Shown piece after piece: positions 46,168 to 54,306 of a stretch of 64,000 nucleotides of DNA. This stretch comes from an uncultured Prevotella sp. (lineage in GTDB: Bacteria > Bacteroidota > Bacteroidia > Bacteroidales > Bacteroidaceae). The notes beneath the pieces are model-generated. The model did no database searches, was not told where the DNA came from, and saw only the letters and a list, made by a program, of their open reading frames with translations. Positions within the stretch are counted from its first letter, which is position 1. Each line of letters starts with the position of its first letter. The translations under genes were made by a program, and so were the position numbers. The stretch spans positions 1 through 64,000 of the forward strand of contig CAKPZC010000004.1 of assembly GCA_934203355.1 (NCBI GenBank), read 5' to 3'.

Positions 46168-48309
46168 ATGAACAATAAGACACATGGACACACTCTCCTT
46201 TTAACATTGTTGCTGTCGCCGATTGGCGCGATGGCGCAAACCCCTAACGACAGTACTGTATACAAAAGTGTCAATCTCGACTCTGTGGTTGTGACAGGCA
46301 AGCGCCCACTCGTGTCGCATGATGGAACCAAAGACATTGTCAACGTGAAAGGTTCGTATCTTAGTGGCATGGGCAATCTTGGCAACATGCTCAAGATGGT
46401 GCCTGGACTTGTCATGATAGGACATAACCAGTTTCAGGTAATAGGTAAAGGCGCACCGAAATACTATATCGACGGCAGGGAAGTGACGCAGCAGGACATC
46501 TTCAACACCATCAAGGCAAACAATGTGGCACGCATAGAGATAGAGCATGAGCCTTCTGCAAAATATCCATCGGGCACAAACGCTGTTGTCAACATCGTCA
46601 CGCTGAAGCCAATGAAAGACTACATGTCGCTCAATCTTTACAACACGCTCACCATGCGCCGGAAGGTGTCGGAAGAACCATCGTTCGACTTCACTTACAG
46701 CCGCGGCAAGTGGGCGACAACTGTTGACTACTCGTACAGCCAGTATAGGAATCTCAACAAGGAGACATACTTCACGGAAATCTACCGTCCTGACTATACA
46801 TTCCGCAGCGACGAGGCCAACCATTCCTACATGCGCAACATGTCGCACGAGTTGACGTGGACCAACGACTTCTACATCAACGAAAACAACCGCATAGGAC
46901 TCGTCTACACTTTCTCCCACACCAAGGACAACACGACCGACGACGAACTGACTACATATAAAGACCGCGACCAGACCGAGGAGAAGGACATTGTGCGCAA
47001 GGAGAAGATACAGCGCAATCTACACAACATATCACTTTCCTATTCAGGCGACCTGTCGGAGAACAGCAGCCTCAATCTGTCGGCTGACTATTCGATACTC
47101 AGTAACCATATAGACAACACAAGCGATGAGGAGAGCCTAACGACACACAGCAAGTCGAGTGTCTACTCGCGCTCGGAAGGCACCTACAACATTGTCACGC
47201 TCAATGGCTCTTATAGCTTCAAACTACCCGGAGGCATCGGCACCGAGGTGGGCGCACGCTACTATAATACCCACTATCCGCTCGACTTCTCCACAAACAA
47301 CATGTTTGCCAATGTATCGGCCTCAAGCAACCACCAAACATTGAGCGACAACGTTACGGCAGGCTACCTCTCACTGCAACGCGGATGGAAGAAATTCTAC
47401 GTAAATGTAGGTGCACGCTACGAGTATTCCGACACGCGTATAAAAATAAACACAGGAACTGACTCCTACAAGGCTGCGCGCCACACCTCCGACATCCTGC
47501 CGTCGCTAACGTTGCAATGGCAAGTCGCAAAGAAGGTTGCTCTGCGTGGTGTCTATATGCGCACGTTGGATAGGCAGGGCTACCAGGGTTTGAATCCTTA
47601 TCCATCCTATAAGGACTCACTCGCCTATGCCACCGGAAATGTTGACCTTCGTCCATCGTATCTCGACCGGTATTTCCTCTACGGATTTATAGGCAACGGT
47701 CTTGTCATGGGAGTGGGATATATCAACAAATACGATCCGATAGAGACTGCTACCTTCTGTCAGTCGGACGACCGCAACGTGACAACGGAGATGCCGGTCA
47801 ACACCCACCGTATGGAACACTACGTAGGAATGATTAACTACCGCCATGCTTTCGGCAAGTTGTTCTTCAACAGTAATGTGGTGGTGACGATTCCGCATGA
47901 TGTCTACTACTTCCTTGGCAAGCGCCACACCGTGACCACGCCATACTGGGAAGGCAACTTCAATCTGTCTTATCCCGTTTGCAAGAGCACAAGCGTATAC
48001 ACGTCGTTCAGCTACCAGAGCTTCAATAAAGAGAATTTCTCCAAGCAGCGCAGGGCAGACAACTGGTCGGCAGGTGTGCAGTCGGACTTGTTGAAGAAAC
48101 GGCTCACTATCAGCTTCGGCGTGACCGACATTCTCCACCATGCCAACTACAACAACTGCTCATACAGCTATCTCAATACACGCAACGGAACCTACGGTAC
48201 AAACGACATGCGTGGCGTTTCGCTTACGCTGACATATCGTCTGTTCAACCGCGACCTCTCAACACAGTCGTCATCAGGAAGCGATGATGTGCTGATGAGA
48301 ACGGAGTAA
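46168..48309 (+). CDS. TonB-dependent receptor-type outer membrane protein
   Basis: 713 residues. A signal peptide (LLTLLLSPIGAMAQ) leads to a plug domain (about 35-150: LDSVVVTGKRPLV, PKYYIDGREVTQQDIF, IEIEHEPSAKYPSGT, NAVVNIVTLK) and a 22-strand-type barrel rich in aromatic ends. It lacks the N-terminal carboxypeptidase-regulatory domain common in Bacteroidetes versions. No SusD partner follows. Beside a double-glycine peptide it may act as peptide receptor or exit route; this is inference. Confidence 0.85.
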   Translation: MNNKTHGHTLLLTLLLSPIGAMAQTPNDSTVYKSVNLDSVVVTGKRPLVSHDGTKDIVNVKGSYLSGMGNLGNMLKMVPGLVMIGHNQFQVIGKGAPKYYIDGREVTQQDIFNTIKANNVARIEIEHEPSAKYPSGTNAVVNIVTLKPMKDYMSLNLYNTLTMRRKVSEEPSFDFTYSRGKWATTVDYSYSQYRNLNKETYFTEIYRPDYTFRSDEANHSYMRNMSHELTWTNDFYINENNRIGLVYTFSHTKDNTTDDELTTYKDRDQTEEKDIVRKEKIQRNLHNISLSYSGDLSENSSLNLSADYSILSNHIDNTSDEESLTTHSKSSVYSRSEGTYNIVTLNGSYSFKLPGGIGTEVGARYYNTHYPLDFSTNNMFANVSASSNHQTLSDNVTAGYLSLQRGWKKFYVNVGARYEYSDTRIKINTGTDSYKAARHTSDILPSLTLQWQVAKKVALRGVYMRTLDRQGYQGLNPYPSYKDSLAYATGNVDLRPSYLDRYFLYGFIGNGLVMGVGYINKYDPIETATFCQSDDRNVTTEMPVNTHRMEHYVGMINYRHAFGKLFFNSNVVVTIPHDVYYFLGKRHTVTTPYWEGNFNLSYPVCKSTSVYTSFSYQSFNKENFSKQRRADNWSAGVQSDLLKKRLTISFGVTDILHHANYNNCSYSYLNTRNGTYGTNDMRGVSLTLTYRLFNRDLSTQSSSGSDDVLMRTE

Positions 48310-48310
48310 T

Positions 48311-48409
48311 ATGTTTCATGTATATATTCAAAACGATGCCCGTGATTGCGGCGTGTCATGCCTTCGCATGATATGCCGCCATCACGGGCTGGCACATTTC
48401 TACTTTTAA
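48311..48409 (+). pseudogene. Remnant of a C39 peptidase-domain ABC exporter
   Basis: A 32-codon frame starts 1 bp after the receptor stop. Residues 5-25 read YIQNDARDCGVSCLRMI then CRHHG. This matches the N-terminus of C39 bacteriocin-processing peptidases: the oxyanion-hole Gln7, catalytic Cys13 six residues later, then C-L-x-M-I and a Gly. The catalytic His and Asp and all transporter domains are missing. Reading on past the TAA gives TRMCHVSASL before a second stop, faintly like the next part of the family. A truncated exporter is the best explanation; a functional micro-protein cannot be excluded. Confidence 0.6.
48338..48389. terminator. Strong hairpin inside the C39 remnant
   Basis: A 24-bp stem with one T-C mismatch and two G-T pairs encloses a CTTC loop; the outer arms are GCCCGTGAT and ATCACGGGC. 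The T-rich tail is weak. It may terminate receptor transcription, or be a chance property of the coding remnant. Confidence 0.55.
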
Positions 48410-48520
48410 ACTCGAATGTGCCATGTATCTGCCAGTCTTTAACCGGTTGATATTTAGTTTGTTGTGGCGTTTATGGTACTTATGTCACTTTTTTTCATCA
48501 AACTTTTTTTTACGAAAATA

Positions 48521-48553
48521 GGAGGCTGATACCAGTTGTTGGTATTAGCCTCC
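48521..48553 (-). terminator. Terminator between the C39 remnant and kbl
   Basis: GGAGGCTGATACCA pairs with TTGGTATTAGCCTCC. On the minus strand it lies about 45 bp after the kbl stop and is followed by TATTTTCG; it may act in both directions. Confidence 0.65.
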
Positions 48554-48597
48554 TACTCAAAATTGTTTGAGCAAGTTGTAAACTTGCGAAACTTTAA

Positions 48598-49785
48598 TTA
48601 TTTAATCACACCCAGTTCCTTGCCAACCTTGATGAAAGCCTCGATTGCCTTGTCGAGCTGCTCGCGTGTGTGTCCAGCAGAGAGCTGAACGCGGATGCGT
48701 GCCTCGCCCTTAGGAACAACAGGATAATAGAATCCAGTAACGTAGATGCCCTCTTCGAGCAAACGGTTGGCATAGCGCTGCGACAGAGGAGCGTCGTAGA
48801 GCATAACGGCACAGATGGCACTCTGTGTCGGCTTGATGTCGAATCCGGCAGCCATCATCTTGTCGCGGAAATAGTTTACGTTGTCAACAAGACGGTCGTG
48901 GATAGAATTGTCTTCCTTGAGCATCTTGAACACTTCGAGACTTGCGCCGATGATAGACGGAGCAAGAGAGTTGGAGAAGAGGTAAGGACGGCTGCTCTGG
49001 CGCAGCATGTCGATAATCTCCTTCTTGCCAGTTGTGAATCCTCCGAGAGCACCGCCGAAAGCCTTGCCCAATGTTCCAGTGTAGATGTCTACGCGGCCGT
49101 ATGTGCCGCAAAGCTCACTTACGCCGTGACCAGTAGCACCCACAACGCCAGCCGAGTGGCTTTCGTCAACCATTACGAGAGCGTCATACTTCTCTGCCAA
49201 GTCGCAAATCTTGTCCATAGGAGCCACGTTGCCGTCCATAGAGAACACACCGTCGGTGCAGATGATGCGGAAACGCTGTGCCTGAGCCTCCTGCAGACAT
49301 TTTTCGAGTTCCTCCATGTTGGCGTTGGCATAGCGATAACGCTTAGCCTTGCAAAGACGCACACCGTCGATGATAGAGGCGTGGTTGAGAGCGTCGGAGA
49401 TGATAGCGTCCTCGTCGGTGAGGAACGAGCCGAACAAACCACCGTTGGCATCGAAGCAAGCTGCATAGAGAATAGTGTCCTCGGTGTGGAAATATTCCGA
49501 GATAGCAGCCTCAAGCTCCTTGTGGATGTCCTGTGTGCCACAGATGAAGCGTACAGACGACATGCCGAATCCGCGACGGTCCATCATCTTCTTTGCTCCC
49601 TCGATGAGGCGCGGATGATTAGACAATCCGAGATAGTTGTTGGCGCAGAAGTTGAGCACTTCCTTACCCTTTACCTGGATGGCAGCCTGCTGCGGGCTTT
49701 CGATGATGCGTTCTTCCTTGTAGAGACCAGCCTTTTTAAGGTTCTCTAATGCTGTTGTCAGATGTTCCTTGATTTTTCCGTACAT
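48598..49785 (-). CDS. kbl: Glycine C-acetyltransferase (2-amino-3-ketobutyrate CoA ligase)
   Basis: 395 residues from the ATG at 49785 (MYGKIKEHLTTALENL); another ATG is two codons upstream. PLP fold-type I with NFCANNYLGLSNHPRLI, DESHSAGVVGATGHG and the Schiff-base lysine in TGTLGKAFGGALGGFTTG. It cleaves 2-amino-3-oxobutanoate with CoA to glycine and acetyl-CoA. Divergent from the threonine dehydrogenase gene that makes its substrate. Confidence 0.95.
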   Translation of the reverse strand: MYGKIKEHLTTALENLKKAGLYKEERIIESPQQAAIQVKGKEVLNFCANNYLGLSNHPRLIEGAKKMMDRRGFGMSSVRFICGTQDIHKELEAAISEYFHTEDTILYAACFDANGGLFGSFLTDEDAIISDALNHASIIDGVRLCKAKRYRYANANMEELEKCLQEAQAQRFRIICTDGVFSMDGNVAPMDKICDLAEKYDALVMVDESHSAGVVGATGHGVSELCGTYGRVDIYTGTLGKAFGGALGGFTTGKKEIIDMLRQSSRPYLFSNSLAPSIIGASLEVFKMLKEDNSIHDRLVDNVNYFRDKMMAAGFDIKPTQSAICAVMLYDAPLSQRYANRLLEEGIYVTGFYYPVVPKGEARIRVQLSAGHTREQLDKAIEAFIKVGKELGVIK

Positions 49786-50025
49786 GATCAATTAGTTTTT
49801 TTAGAAGGTTTTGTTATTAAAGATGTGCAAATTAACTCATAATTTTCCACATACGCCAACGATTACTGTTATTTTTTTTAAAATGTCAAGTTTTTATAGT
49901 GTCTATGTCGAATAAATTTTGTTATTTTGCATTCAGAAAAGAATCTCATGTTGGTTCTTGTGACAAAAAGTCAGAGTTGAACAAACTATTTCTTTAAATT
50001 TAAAATATAAATCTAAAACGAAAAC

Positions 50026-50982
50026 ATGAAGAAAATCCTTGTAATCGGTTCTACGGGGCAGATAGGCTCCGAGCTGACTAAGAAACTGCGTGGTATCTAT
50101 GGCTGCGACAATGTTGTGGCTGGTTATATCAAGGGTGCAGAGCCCAAGGGCGAGTTGGCTGAGAGTGGCCCGATGGCTGAATGTGACGTGACGAATCCTC
50201 AGATGATTTCGGACGTTGTAGTTAAGTATGGAATCGACTCAATATACAATCTTGCCGCGTTGCTTTCGGTTGTAGCAGAGGGCAAGCCACGTCTTGCATG
50301 GAAGATAGGTATAGACGGTTTGTGGAACATTCTTGAGGTGGCACGCGAACATCAATGCGCTGTGTTCACACCAAGTTCTATCGGCTCGTTCGGTTTGTCT
50401 ACTCCTAAGATGATGACACCGCAGGACACAATCCAGCGTCCGCGCACAATCTATGGTGTTTCTAAGGTTACTACAGAGTTGTTGAGCGACTATTACTTTA
50501 ATAAGTATGGTGTTGATACTCGTGCCGTGCGTTTCCCTGGTGTGATTTCGTATGTGACACCTCCGGGTGGTGGCACCACCGATTATGCAGTTGACATCTA
50601 CTATTCGGCTGTGCGTGGCGAGAAGTTTGTTTGTCCTATCAAGCAGGGCACTCTTATGGATATGATTTATATGCCCGACGCTCTTAAGGCAGCTGTCGAC
50701 ATCATGGAGGCTGATCCTACACGCCTTGTTCATCGCAATGCGTTCAACATTGCTTCGCTTAGCTTTGCTCCTGAGACCGTGTTCGAGGCCATCAAGAAGT
50801 ATAAGCCAGAGTTTGAGATGGAGTTTGATGTTGACCCATTGAAGCAGAGCATTGCTGAGAGCTGGCCCGACCGCATGGACGACTCTTGCGCTCGTGAGGA
50901 GTGGGATTGGTGTCCGGCTTACGATCTCGACGCGATGACACGCGATATGCTCGAGAAACTCGAAATCAAGTTGAATAAGTAA
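50026..50982 (+). CDS. SDR-type L-threonine 3-dehydrogenase
   Basis: 318 residues. The Rossmann motif GSTGQIGSELTKKL, NLAALLSVVAEGKP, SSIGSFG and the catalytic YGVSK are those of the epimerase-like (short-chain) threonine dehydrogenases rather than the zinc type. With kbl, transcribed away across a 240-bp intergenic region, it converts threonine to glycine and acetyl-CoA. Confidence 0.9.
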   Translation: MKKILVIGSTGQIGSELTKKLRGIYGCDNVVAGYIKGAEPKGELAESGPMAECDVTNPQMISDVVVKYGIDSIYNLAALLSVVAEGKPRLAWKIGIDGLWNILEVAREHQCAVFTPSSIGSFGLSTPKMMTPQDTIQRPRTIYGVSKVTTELLSDYYFNKYGVDTRAVRFPGVISYVTPPGGGTTDYAVDIYYSAVRGEKFVCPIKQGTLMDMIYMPDALKAAVDIMEADPTRLVHRNAFNIASLSFAPETVFEAIKKYKPEFEMEFDVDPLKQSIAESWPDRMDDSCAREEWDWCPAYDLDAMTRDMLEKLEIKLNK

Positions 50983-50992
50983 AAAAAAGATA

Positions 50993-51061
50993 ACGGATAA
51001 TTGGCAAGCTTTAACGATTGAAATATATTGTGTCGTTAATGCTTGCCAATTATCCGTTTTT
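50993..51061. terminator. Long terminator after the threonine dehydrogenase
   Basis: ACGGATAATTGGCAAGC with TTAACGA pairs with TCGTTAA and GCTTGCCAATTATCCGT, followed by five T. An A run precedes it, so it may serve both strands. Confidence 0.9.
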
Positions 51062-51103
51062 GTATGTTGTTGTTTTGCCCGATTTATCTTAATGGCGAGA
51101 TTT

Positions 51104-51146
51104 AGAGCCTTAAATTCTCTCAGATAGAGAGCCTTAAATTCTCTCA
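51104..51146. repeat. 24-bp tandem duplication at the 3' end of the phosphorylase gene
   Basis: A 19-bp sequence starting AGAGCCTTAAATTC occurs at 51104-51122 and 51128-51146, a 24-bp step. The copies span the last codons and stop of the minus-strand gene ending at 51134. Confidence 0.85.
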
Positions 51147-52015
51147 AGCACCAGTTTAATAAGGTCGTCGATATGGTTTTTGTATGCTGTTTCGGCGCGT
51201 TGAGCTCTACGGTTGGCGATAACTATGCAAACGGTAGTGGCTCGGTGTCCCATAAGCAGCGATAGTCCAGCTACGGCAGAACTTTCCATTTCGAAGTTAT
51301 TGATTTTTAGTCCGCCAAACTCAAAACTCTCTATCTTCTCGTTTTGTTGAGGGTCGGCGAGTGGAATACGCAGCTCGCGTCCTTGCGGTCCGAAGAATCC
51401 TCCACATGCTACTGTGATGCCTCTTACCATGTCGTTTTGCGCAATACGTTCTACAAGTTCTGGGTTAGCCTTCACAGCATATGGATATGGTTGGCACATG
51501 TTGCCAGTCCATCCCAAGTGTGCAATCAGAGCGCGTTCCATCTGTAGATTGCAAACAGCGTTGCGACCATTGTAGAAGTTTAGCAGACCGTCGAATCCAA
51601 TTGAATATTCTGAGCAAACAAAAGTGCCTTCAGGAGTGTTGGGTTGCAATCCTCCACACGTTCCTATGCGTACTATTTCGAGCGAACGCAACTGTGGTTT
51701 TTCCGTGCGTGTCGCAAAGTCGATGTTGGCAAGCGCGTCAACCTCGTTCATCACAATGTCGATGTTGTCGCAACCGATGCCGGTGGAAATTACAGAAATT
51801 CGTTTGCCCTTGTATGTGCCAGTGATAGTATGAAACTCGCGGCTCGTCACGTCGCATTCCTTTGAGTCGAAGTGGGAAGCCACGAGAGCCACACGTCCTG
51901 GGTCGCCCACAAGTATTACCTTCTCAGCCAATTGCTCTGGGCGTAAGTGCAAATGAAACACGCTACCGTCGCCATTGATAATTAGTTCCGACTCGGCAAA
52001 ATATTTCTTTTCCAT
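51134..52015 (-). CDS. Nucleoside phosphorylase, probably uridine phosphorylase
   Basis: 293 residues. VILVGDPGRVALVASHF, ISTGIGCDNIDIVMNE, RIGTCGGLQP and NNFEMESSAVAGLS are nucleoside phosphorylase-1 family motifs; the F-E-M-E-S segment binds the ribose. It cleaves a pyrimidine or purine nucleoside with phosphate. Uridine is the likeliest substrate by overall resemblance, but this is not fixed by the motifs. The stop lies in a tandem duplication. Confidence 0.82.
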   Translation of the reverse strand: MEKKYFAESELIINGDGSVFHLHLRPEQLAEKVILVGDPGRVALVASHFDSKECDVTSREFHTITGTYKGKRISVISTGIGCDNIDIVMNEVDALANIDFATRTEKPQLRSLEIVRIGTCGGLQPNTPEGTFVCSEYSIGFDGLLNFYNGRNAVCNLQMERALIAHLGWTGNMCQPYPYAVKANPELVERIAQNDMVRGITVACGGFFGPQGRELRIPLADPQQNEKIESFEFGGLKINNFEMESSAVAGLSLLMGHRATTVCIVIANRRAQRAETAYKNHIDDLIKLVLERI

Positions 52016-52028
52016 AACTTTGAGGGTT

Positions 52029-53219
52029 TTATTTGTTCTTAAATAACAGGCATTCCTTGCGTCGGAGTTCTTGCTCTGCCTTTTTTATGTCGTTTCTTGC
52101 GTTCTCTGCCATTGTCTCCAGTCGTGCTATCTGGTTGCCAAGGGTTGTCTTCTCAGCGCTCTTAGCGTTGTGGTATTTTTCACGCATTTCTTGTAGCTTG
52201 CCGAGCGTTGCATTAAGTTCGTTGCGCTGGCGCATCACCTCATAGAAGTCCTTGCGTGTCTGGTCGGAGCGAAACTGGTTGACACTTGTATAGGTATGGT
52301 TGTCGTCCACAACGAAAGCCATGTCCTTGGTACCAGCAGCAACCTTGTCGGCATTGGCGTGCATCTTGTTGAGTCTAACCATAGCGTTGTCGCGCATATC
52401 TGGCGTTGTCCATGTCTCGCTTATGCTTGTTAGGTTGGCGAGTCCCACCAATTGGTTGTGCTCCAGCTCGTCGGCACTATAGTTTTGGCGTTGCTCAGCA
52501 GGTACAAAGGCGTATACGCACACCTTGTCGGATGGTTGGCGTCGCGATGATGCAAACCATGCCATGCGGTCGGCATCTGCAATGATAAAGGCGTAGTCGT
52601 CGGCTCCCGAGTTGAATGGAAGTCCTATATTCTCTGCCTGCATGAATATGCCCTCATCGGCGTCATATTTCGTCATGTATATATCACGTTTGCCAAGCCC
52701 CTCTCCGTCTTTAGCCTTTCCAGCAAAATAGAGTGTCTGTCCGTCGGATGCCATATACGGGAAACAGATGTCGGTGAAATTGTCGTTTATTTCCTTGATA
52801 GCAACTGGTTTGCCCCATTTGTCGGCAAGTTTGTCGCACATATATAAGCGTGTGATGCTGTCGTTGCCCACTTCCGTATAATAGCATCGGTTGCCAAATC
52901 CATTAATAAAAACGTAGGAGTCGGTCCCCGTTTGTTTATCGAAGAATTTGTCGTAGCTTACATAGGAACCGTAAGCTTTGGGCAGTGGGATGGCACTTAA
53001 CACTTTGTCGCGGTCGACAACACAGCTGTCTATAACAAACACCTTTTGTGTGTTGGGTAGCATGTCGTTAAACAGTGCCTTGGCCTCAGCCGATAAGGCG
53101 TTGGCGTTGGTTTTTGCCGCCACGACAGGTTTCTTGGTGGTAGCCTTTTTGGTTTGTGCTGTCATTGGCGTTGTTGCCAATGCAGCAACAGCTAATAATG
53201 TGAGATATTTCAGTTTCAT
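52029..53219 (-). CDS. Exported PD40 (WD40-like) repeat protein
   Basis: 396 residues. A signal peptide (MKLKYLTLLAVAALATTPMTAQ) is followed by an Ala/Lys/Thr-rich linker. A beta-propeller-like body has CFPYMASDGQTLYFAGK and GLGKRDIYMTKYD, PD40 motifs often seen in periplasmic proteins. The last 90 residues are a coiled coil. No catalytic site is evident. It lies 13 bp upstream of the phosphorylase gene on the same strand. Confidence 0.7.
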   Translation of the reverse strand: MKLKYLTLLAVAALATTPMTAQTKKATTKKPVVAAKTNANALSAEAKALFNDMLPNTQKVFVIDSCVVDRDKVLSAIPLPKAYGSYVSYDKFFDKQTGTDSYVFINGFGNRCYYTEVGNDSITRLYMCDKLADKWGKPVAIKEINDNFTDICFPYMASDGQTLYFAGKAKDGEGLGKRDIYMTKYDADEGIFMQAENIGLPFNSGADDYAFIIADADRMAWFASSRRQPSDKVCVYAFVPAEQRQNYSADELEHNQLVGLANLTSISETWTTPDMRDNAMVRLNKMHANADKVAAGTKDMAFVVDDNHTYTSVNQFRSDQTRKDFYEVMRQRNELNATLGKLQEMREKYHNAKSAEKTTLGNQIARLETMAENARNDIKKAEQELRRKECLLFKNK

Positions 53220-53295
53220 TTTACGCTTTATTGTTTAAACTGCAAATTTATACAAAAAATCCCGGATAATCATTCTCTTTTTCTATAATTGTCGG

Positions 53296-54237
53296 TTATC
53301 TGACAATAAAGAATAGCATACGGCGAGTTATGGGATTGCTGAGCATTTTGCGGTAGTATTTGTACTTTTTGGAGTAGTCGCGGTCGGGTAGGGGATAAAA
53401 TCCGTGGTTGCGTAGTCGCTCAATCGTATCGTTCAGCAGGTGTCGATCGTGAGTGAGGCGTATGATGCTACATAGATAATCCACTGTGATTTGAGCTATG
53501 CGGCGATTGAGTACGGCACGTTCCGATTCAGGCACCACGAGATTCTGTAGTCGCATGAGCACCTGTTCGGTGTCGGCAAATAGTCTGGCGTTTCTGCTCT
53601 GGCTGTCAACTCCAGAGGCAAGAGAGTGTGTGCGGCTATTATAGTAGGCATCAGAGTCGGTGGTGTAGAGTCGTTCAGAGCGTAACAACATTTGTGTGGC
53701 AAAATATTCGTTGTCGTGATAGATGTCAGGCGAGAATCGAATGTTGCCCAGCGCTTTGCGTTCGAATAGAAAACAGAATGTGTTTGGACGCAGACTCTTG
53801 TTGCGCAGAAAGTCGCTGCCGAGTTTTGGACCGTCGTAGGTGAACGGAGTCTCTGTGGAAGTAGCGTCGGTAGTGACATTGTATAGCACTACGTCGGGAT
53901 TGTGGTAGCGTGCTATGTCGAGACAATGCTCGTAGGGTGCGCGCAGAAGCATGTCGTCCCCACTTATAAACTGCACATACTGTCCGGTTGCCATTTTCAG
54001 AGCAGCATTGCGTGCCAGAGATGGTCCTTGATTGCGTTGGCGTATGTACAGAATCTGGTTGACAATATCGGCAAGGGTGTTAAGCGGTGTCATGTCCGAT
54101 CCGTCGTCGATTATGATTATCTCGCGCTCCTGTTCGCTCAGCGACAATGCCATTATGCTGTCAATGCAATTGCGCAATGCATCGGAGTCGGTGTTGTAGA
54201 CTGGAATGATGAAGCTTATGAGTGGTTGTTTCTGCAT
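53296..54237 (-). CDS. Glycosyltransferase family 2
   Basis: 313 residues. ISFIIPVYNTDSDALRNCI, IIDDGSDMTPL and QFISGDDMLLRAP match GT2 enzymes; the D-x-D-like motif is GDD. It is divergent from an O-antigen flippase gene 69 bp away, so the two may form a second, small surface-glycan locus apart from the one at 13-30 kb. Confidence 0.88.
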   Translation of the reverse strand: MQKQPLISFIIPVYNTDSDALRNCIDSIMALSLSEQEREIIIIDDGSDMTPLNTLADIVNQILYIRQRNQGPSLARNAALKMATGQYVQFISGDDMLLRAPYEHCLDIARYHNPDVVLYNVTTDATSTETPFTYDGPKLGSDFLRNKSLRPNTFCFLFERKALGNIRFSPDIYHDNEYFATQMLLRSERLYTTDSDAYYNSRTHSLASGVDSQSRNARLFADTEQVLMRLQNLVVPESERAVLNRRIAQITVDYLCSIIRLTHDRHLLNDTIERLRNHGFYPLPDRDYSKKYKYYRKMLSNPITRRMLFFIVR

Positions 54238-54267
54238 ACGTAGTGGATTATTATTTTTTTATATGTG

Positions 54268-54275
54268 CAAAAGTA
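54268..54275 (-). promoter_or_regulatory. -7 box of the GT2 gene
   Basis: TACTTTTG on the minus strand matches TAnnTTTG and lies 31 bp before the start codon. No clear -33 element. Confidence 0.45.
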
Positions 54276-54306
54276 ATAATTTAAATTCTATTTCGTTAAT
54301 TAATAG

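Noticed and set aside
48670-49749. 359-residue open frame antisense to kbl
   Set aside because: It mirrors kbl, whose motifs are unmistakable; long antisense frames arise from codon bias and this one shows no recognisable motif.
50239-51147. 302-residue open frame antisense to the threonine dehydrogenase
   Set aside because: It overlaps a clear SDR gene and a terminator and has no start context or domain.
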